Below are positions 14,058 through 17,578 of a DNA stretch of 17,578 nucleotides, in pieces; position 1 is the stretch's first letter; each line of letters starts with the position of its first letter. This DNA comes from an uncultured Muribaculaceae bacterium. GTDB taxonomy: Bacteria; Bacteroidota; Bacteroidia; Bacteroidales; Muribaculaceae. The notes beneath the pieces are model-generated. The model had not been told where the DNA came from. It did not search any database and was given only the letters and a program-made list of their open reading frames with translations. The position numbers and the translations under genes are program-made. The stretch is from the NCBI GenBank assembly GCA_910579605.1, contig CAJTUG010000002.1, forward strand, positions 1-17,578. Reading direction: 5' to 3'.

Positions 14058-17042
14058 TTAGAAATCAACCTGTACGCCTGCAATAAATTGGCGAGTTGAC
14101 GGGTAGTATGAACGACCTCCTTGAGCACCTGGCTGAAGGCCGTTAACTTGATATGAAGATGGGTCAACACCGCTGAATTTAGTGAGGGTGAATACGTTTT
14201 TCACTGTCCCATACACTCGTACTTTGTTAAGGAATCGGCATTGAGGAATATTGATGGTATATCCGAGTGTAACCATATCAAGTTTGAAATAGTCGCCTTT
14301 TTCAAGGAAATAGTCGCTTACCACAGGTGCGGTGTTGGGCGATATGTCAAAATTCTTACCATAGGCTTTCTTGAGTACGTTTCCATTGAAATTACGTGTC
14401 CCGTAGTAGAAATCATGTATGTTGAATATGTCATAGCCGAACGCACCGCGGAAAAATAATGCAAGATCGAAATTACGGTAACGGAAATTATGGCTCGTAG
14501 ACATTGTAAACTTTGGCATTCCGTTCCCAACGATTGTACGGTCTTCGTCGGTTGCCTGAGCAGCCTGTATGATATCACCGTCTTTGTCATATACGAGCCA
14601 ATTGCCATCAGACGTGATTCCTGCATAACGCCACATGAAGAAATTACCGAGAGATTTGCCTTTCTCAATGCGTTGCAGATTGTAGAACGGATAAGGGTCT
14701 TCTGTTCCACAAACATTGTAATAGTCTTGCCCGACATATTGAGAATTGCTGAACTCAACAAATTTATTGCTCATTACGGCGCCGATTACACCAAAATTGT
14801 ATGAAAAATCTTTGGTGTTGACTACATTGAAATTAAGGTCAAATTCAAAACCGGTATTTTTCATAGTTCCCACGTTTACGAAAGTCTCATCATGAATGTT
14901 TGGCGGCACGGGGACTTTATAGTTGCCGAGCAGGTCTTGCTGACGACGATTGAAATAGTTCAATGAACCATAGATGCGGTTGTTGAGTAAAGAAAAATCA
15001 AGGCCGATATTCCAGTTTTTGCCTTTTTCCCATTTCAAATCTGGATTCACATTCTTGCCAGGTCCCCATACTTGAAAATATTTGCCGTTATAGAAATAAT
15101 ATCCGAACCCCGACATTGTGTTGATTGAGAGATAGCTCCCGAAATCTTGGTTTCCGGTCACGCCATAGTCGGCACGGATTTTAAGATCATTAATCCACTC
15201 AATATCTCTCATGAAATCTTCTTGCGATATACGCCAACCTGCCGATACAGCAGGGAAATTACCCCATTTATGGTTTTTGCCAAATTTTGAAGAGCCTTCA
15301 TGGCGGAGTGATGCTGTAATCAGGTATTTACCCTCATAATCGTAGCTCACTCGTCCGAAGAAAGAAATAAGTTTTGCATCATTTTTATAACTACCCAATA
15401 ATACTTCTCCTTCTTCCTTTGCCCATTCGCCAGAACCGAGATTGTCTGCTCCGAGACCGTCGTTAGGGAAATCTTTATTTTCGGCGTTAAAGCCAGAGTA
15501 TTGTGAATATTGGTATGAATAGCCCAACATAGCCTTAACGTGATGCTTATCGGCAAAACGGGCGCTGTAGTTTGTGAGCCATTCCAAAACATATTGGCGC
15601 TCTTTTGAATATGAGCGGCTTGCAACGCCATCGTGCCCATCGTTAATTGAATTTGTACTGGTTGATGGGCGGAAATAGGAATTGTTATTGCTGTATTGGT
15701 GATCTGCAAACATCACTTGCGTTGTGAGATGATGATTACTTTCTCCATTCTTAGCCAATAATGGAAGCAGATTGAGTTTGAGTGTGCCATCCCAATCAAG
15801 AAGTTTTGTATCGGCATGGTCTTTCTCAAGTTTCTGGCGTTCGACAGGATTGCTTCCCACAATTTGTCCGTAGAAATTGTAATATTGTGACGGATTTTCA
15901 GGATTCATCAAAGGTGTAGTGGGATTGGCTTCAAGTGCGTCTTTAAATACGCTCCAGTCGGCATTGTCGCGATATATAATACGAGGGGCAACGTTCAATT
16001 GGATAGTAAAAAGTCCGCCTTTGGTTGTATGCATAACGGAAGCTCGTGCTCCATATTCTTCTCGATTTGAACGAAGGTCAATACCGTTTGCATCTCTATA
16101 GTCTGCGCTGACACGGTAATTGCTCCTTTCATTTCCTCCACTAACAGTCAGAGTATGTTGCATAGTAAATCCGGTGCGAGATACTGCATCAAACCAATCA
16201 AGGTTTCCTCCAAGGTCAACACCTCTATCTCCCCATCCGAGACGTACATCTCGGAAATCTTGAGCACTCATCATATCCAAATCTCTATTTGCTTTGTCCC
16301 AAGCGAAAGTGGCAGCATAAGATGTGTGGGTACTGCCGTCTTTGCTGCCTTTTTTTGTGGTTACGACTATTACGCCATTAGATCCGCGTGTACCATAGAT
16401 AGCCGATGCTGCCCCATCTTTAAGGATATCAAACGATGCTATATCATTAGGATTGATATTGGTGAGATTTCCGCCTGGTACGCCGTCAATAACAATAAGC
16501 GGGCCAAGTCCTGCTGAGCGGGAGGATACACCTCGGATTTGAATGCTTGCTTGATTGTTTGGGTCGCCGGCACCTGTATTGGTTATTGAAACTCCAGGCA
16601 CTTTTCCTTGAATCATCATAGATGGGTCAAGAGTACTAACGGACAGGAAATCTTTCTCGCTTACATGTGAAATGGCAGATGTGAGCTCTTTCTTGTCCAT
16701 TGTACCATAGCCGATGACTACTACTTCATTTAGCACCTCTGAATCTTCTTCCAAGATAACATTGATTGTTGTCTTGCCGTTAACGGCTACATCCTTGGCT
16801 TTATAGCCTACATAGGTGAATCTTAATGTTGATTTAGCGTTGGCCGAGAGACTGAAATTTCCGTCAATGTCCGTAGAGGCTCCGATCTTAGTCCCTGGTA
16901 CTGTTACACTGACTCCTATCAGAGGTTCTCCTGACGGGTCGTTTACTGTTCCCGATATACTTATCTGCTGTGCCGATATTGAGAATATTGACATCACAAA
17001 TAGTAAAAGGGCCACAATTCTTAATGGCTTTAGCTTTTCCAT
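14058..17042 (-). CDS. susC-like: SusC/RagA-family TonB-dependent glycan transporter
   Basis: A 994-residue outer-membrane beta-barrel importer driven by TonB. The signal peptide runs to about residue 24 (ending SISA). A CarboxypepD_reg-like domain follows (about 26-99, ISGTVNDPSGEPLIGVSV ... FTYVGY). Next come the TonB-box-like NEVVVIGYGT (about 105-114) and the plug, with IQIRGVSS, PLIVIDGVPGG and ILKDGAASAIYGTRGSNGVI (about 167-225). The remainder is the barrel, ending in the aromatic residue of GVQVDF. Length is normal for SusC proteins. It is the first gene of the PUL operon, 35 bp from the promoter's -7 element, and pairs with the SusD 20 bp downstream. Confidence 0.97.
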   Translation of the reverse strand: MEKLKPLRIVALLLFVMSIFSISAQQISISGTVNDPSGEPLIGVSVTVPGTKIGASTDIDGNFSLSANAKSTLRFTYVGYKAKDVAVNGKTTINVILEEDSEVLNEVVVIGYGTMDKKELTSAISHVSEKDFLSVSTLDPSMMIQGKVPGVSITNTGAGDPNNQASIQIRGVSSRSAGLGPLIVIDGVPGGNLTNINPNDIASFDILKDGAASAIYGTRGSNGVIVVTTKKGSKDGSTHTSYAATFAWDKANRDLDMMSAQDFRDVRLGWGDRGVDLGGNLDWFDAVSRTGFTMQHTLTVSGGNERSNYRVSADYRDANGIDLRSNREEYGARASVMHTTKGGLFTIQLNVAPRIIYRDNADWSVFKDALEANPTTPLMNPENPSQYYNFYGQIVGSNPVERQKLEKDHADTKLLDWDGTLKLNLLPLLAKNGESNHHLTTQVMFADHQYSNNNSYFRPSTSTNSINDGHDGVASRSYSKERQYVLEWLTNYSARFADKHHVKAMLGYSYQYSQYSGFNAENKDFPNDGLGADNLGSGEWAKEEGEVLLGSYKNDAKLISFFGRVSYDYEGKYLITASLRHEGSSKFGKNHKWGNFPAVSAGWRISQEDFMRDIEWINDLKIRADYGVTGNQDFGSYLSINTMSGFGYYFYNGKYFQVWGPGKNVNPDLKWEKGKNWNIGLDFSLLNNRIYGSLNYFNRRQQDLLGNYKVPVPPNIHDETFVNVGTMKNTGFEFDLNFNVVNTKDFSYNFGVIGAVMSNKFVEFSNSQYVGQDYYNVCGTEDPYPFYNLQRIEKGKSLGNFFMWRYAGITSDGNWLVYDKDGDIIQAAQATDEDRTIVGNGMPKFTMSTSHNFRYRNFDLALFFRGAFGYDIFNIHDFYYGTRNFNGNVLKKAYGKNFDISPNTAPVVSDYFLEKGDYFKLDMVTLGYTINIPQCRFLNKVRVYGTVKNVFTLTKFSGVDPSSYQVNGLQPGAQGGRSYYPSTRQFIAGVQVDF

Positions 17043-17076
17043 TTTCGTGATATTAGTTTATTAGGTTTTTATATCG

Positions 17077-17107
17077 CAAAGTTAGAAACTTGAAATGATG
17101 TGGTCAA
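17077..17107 (-). promoter_or_regulatory. Promoter of the glycan utilisation operon (TTG-N20-TAACTTTG)
   Basis: On the minus strand, TTG (17107-17105) and TAACTTTG (17084-17077) are separated by exactly 20 bp, the same form and spacing as the cupin promoter. The predicted start near 17070 gives a leader of about 28 nt to the SusC ATG. No other good element lies between the operon genes, where the gaps are only 14-34 bp. Confidence 0.7.
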
Positions 17108-17289
17108 TGGCGAGTATTCAAAATATAGTGTTTTGATAATGCTAAAATGCTGTATAGCAGTGTTTTGATGATTTTTAAGGTATCTAAATATATAGTTGAT
17201 AATTGACCTAAAATACAATAGATTAGGCTTTGAAATTGTGTATATGGGTATGATTTTTATCAGAATGTAGAGTTTTTCTACATTTATGG
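17108..17289. other. AT-rich intergenic region upstream of the SusC promoter
   Basis: About 180 bp of AT-rich sequence lies between the regulator stop and the SusC promoter. Apart from the hairpin at 17264-17284 I see no ORF, RNA gene or clear repeat. It is the natural place for an activator-binding site, but I could not pick one out. Confidence 0.4.
17264..17284 (-). terminator. Small hairpin just after the regulator stop
   Basis: AATGTAGA and TCTACATT form a perfect 8-bp stem around a 5-nt loop, 5 bp after the regulator's stop codon at 17290-17292. No T-run follows on the minus strand, so it is either a weak terminator or an operator-like dyad. Confidence 0.35.
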
Positions 17290-17577
17290 TTATTCCGTAG
17301 ATGAATGCAGTCCTATTTTTGCCACTTCTTTTTCTAACTGATTTCTGTCCCCTTTAGCTTTATTGCGTACTCTTGTTCGGTAATTGTATATTGTAGTGAG
17401 TGAATATCTCAAGAATTTTGCAATTTTATCGCTGTCTGTAATACCAAGACGTATCAATGCAAAAATTCTGAGTTCTGCATTCAGTGTTCCGGCCTTTTTA
17501 GGGACAATGGCTTCTTCTTTTATAAGAAGATTATTGAAATCTTCAACAAAAGAAGGAAAAAGATTGAGGAATGTTTT
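17290..17577 (-). CDS. C-terminus of a DUF6377-type PUL regulator (partial)
   Basis: The last 95 residues of a gene that enters from the right edge and ends at TAA 17292-17290. The frame reads KTFLNLFPSFVEDFNNLL, then LNAELRIFALIRLGITDSDK and IAKFLRYSLTTIYNYRTRVR, then NKAKGDRNQ. This resembles the C-terminal part of DUF6377 proteins, in which a LuxR-like helix-turn-helix (about the last 60 residues) follows N-terminal TPR repeats and a membrane helix. TTIYNYRTRVRNKA matches the recognition-helix pattern 'T(I/V)..(Y/H)R.(R/K)(I/V)R.K'. Such regulators often sit directly upstream of susC on the same strand, as here, and probably control the operon. The sensor part is outside the window, so the inducer is unknown. 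Confidence 0.8.
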   Translation of the reverse strand, partial: KTFLNLFPSFVEDFNNLLIKEEAIVPKKAGTLNAELRIFALIRLGITDSDKIAKFLRYSLTTIYNYRTRVRNKAKGDRNQLEKEVAKIGLHSSTE

Positions 17578-17578
17578 G

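Overview
The window looks like a chromosomal segment from the Bacteroidota, probably a gut Bacteroidales (Muribaculaceae, Prevotella or Bacteroides type). The evidence is a SusC/SusD pair with SusE/F-like surface lipoproteins, a GH97 enzyme, a DUF6377-type regulator, and promoters of the Bacteroidetes form TTG-N20-TAnnTTTG rather than -35/-10 boxes. The genus cannot be fixed from this sequence alone.

Left part (1-4855, + strand). After the last codons of a truncated upstream gene (2-67) comes a promoter-like element and a short possible leader or frameshifted ORF. Then six tightly packed genes follow with gaps of 1-9 bp: a Sel1-repeat protein, a DUF4375 protein, a second paralogous Sel1-repeat protein, an unrecognised 242-aa protein, a 155-aa DUF6756-like protein and a YdeI/OmpD-associated-like protein. 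None is an enzyme of central metabolism. These small families often occur in immunity or defence islands, so I read the block as a possible orphan immunity-gene array. That reading is inference.

Middle (4856-5934). An intergenic stretch of about 320 bp carries a perfect operator-like palindrome, a candidate promoter and an 11-bp inverted repeat, followed by a small cupin gene. Downstream is a decayed SnoaL/NTF2-like gene with frameshifts and an in-frame stop. A strong 18-bp-stem terminator then separates this part from the convergent operon.

Right part (5935-17578, - strand). This is a polysaccharide utilisation locus, read right to left: the C-terminus of a DUF6377-type regulator (cut by the window edge), a promoter, SusC, SusD, a five-module SusE/F-like surface lipoprotein, a GH27-like clan GH-D glycosidase lipoprotein, a periplasmic GH97 enzyme with the residues of inverting alpha-glucosidases, and a secreted two-module SusE/F-like protein with an unusual C-terminal tail. 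Gaps of 14-34 bp suggest one transcript. The likely flow is glycan capture by the SusD and SusE/F-like lipoproteins, surface trimming by the GH27-like enzyme, import through SusC, and periplasmic cleavage by GH97. The GH97 residues favour an alpha-glucan. A GH27 of the isomalto-dextranase kind would point to alpha-1,6-glucan, but an alpha-galactoside substrate is not excluded.
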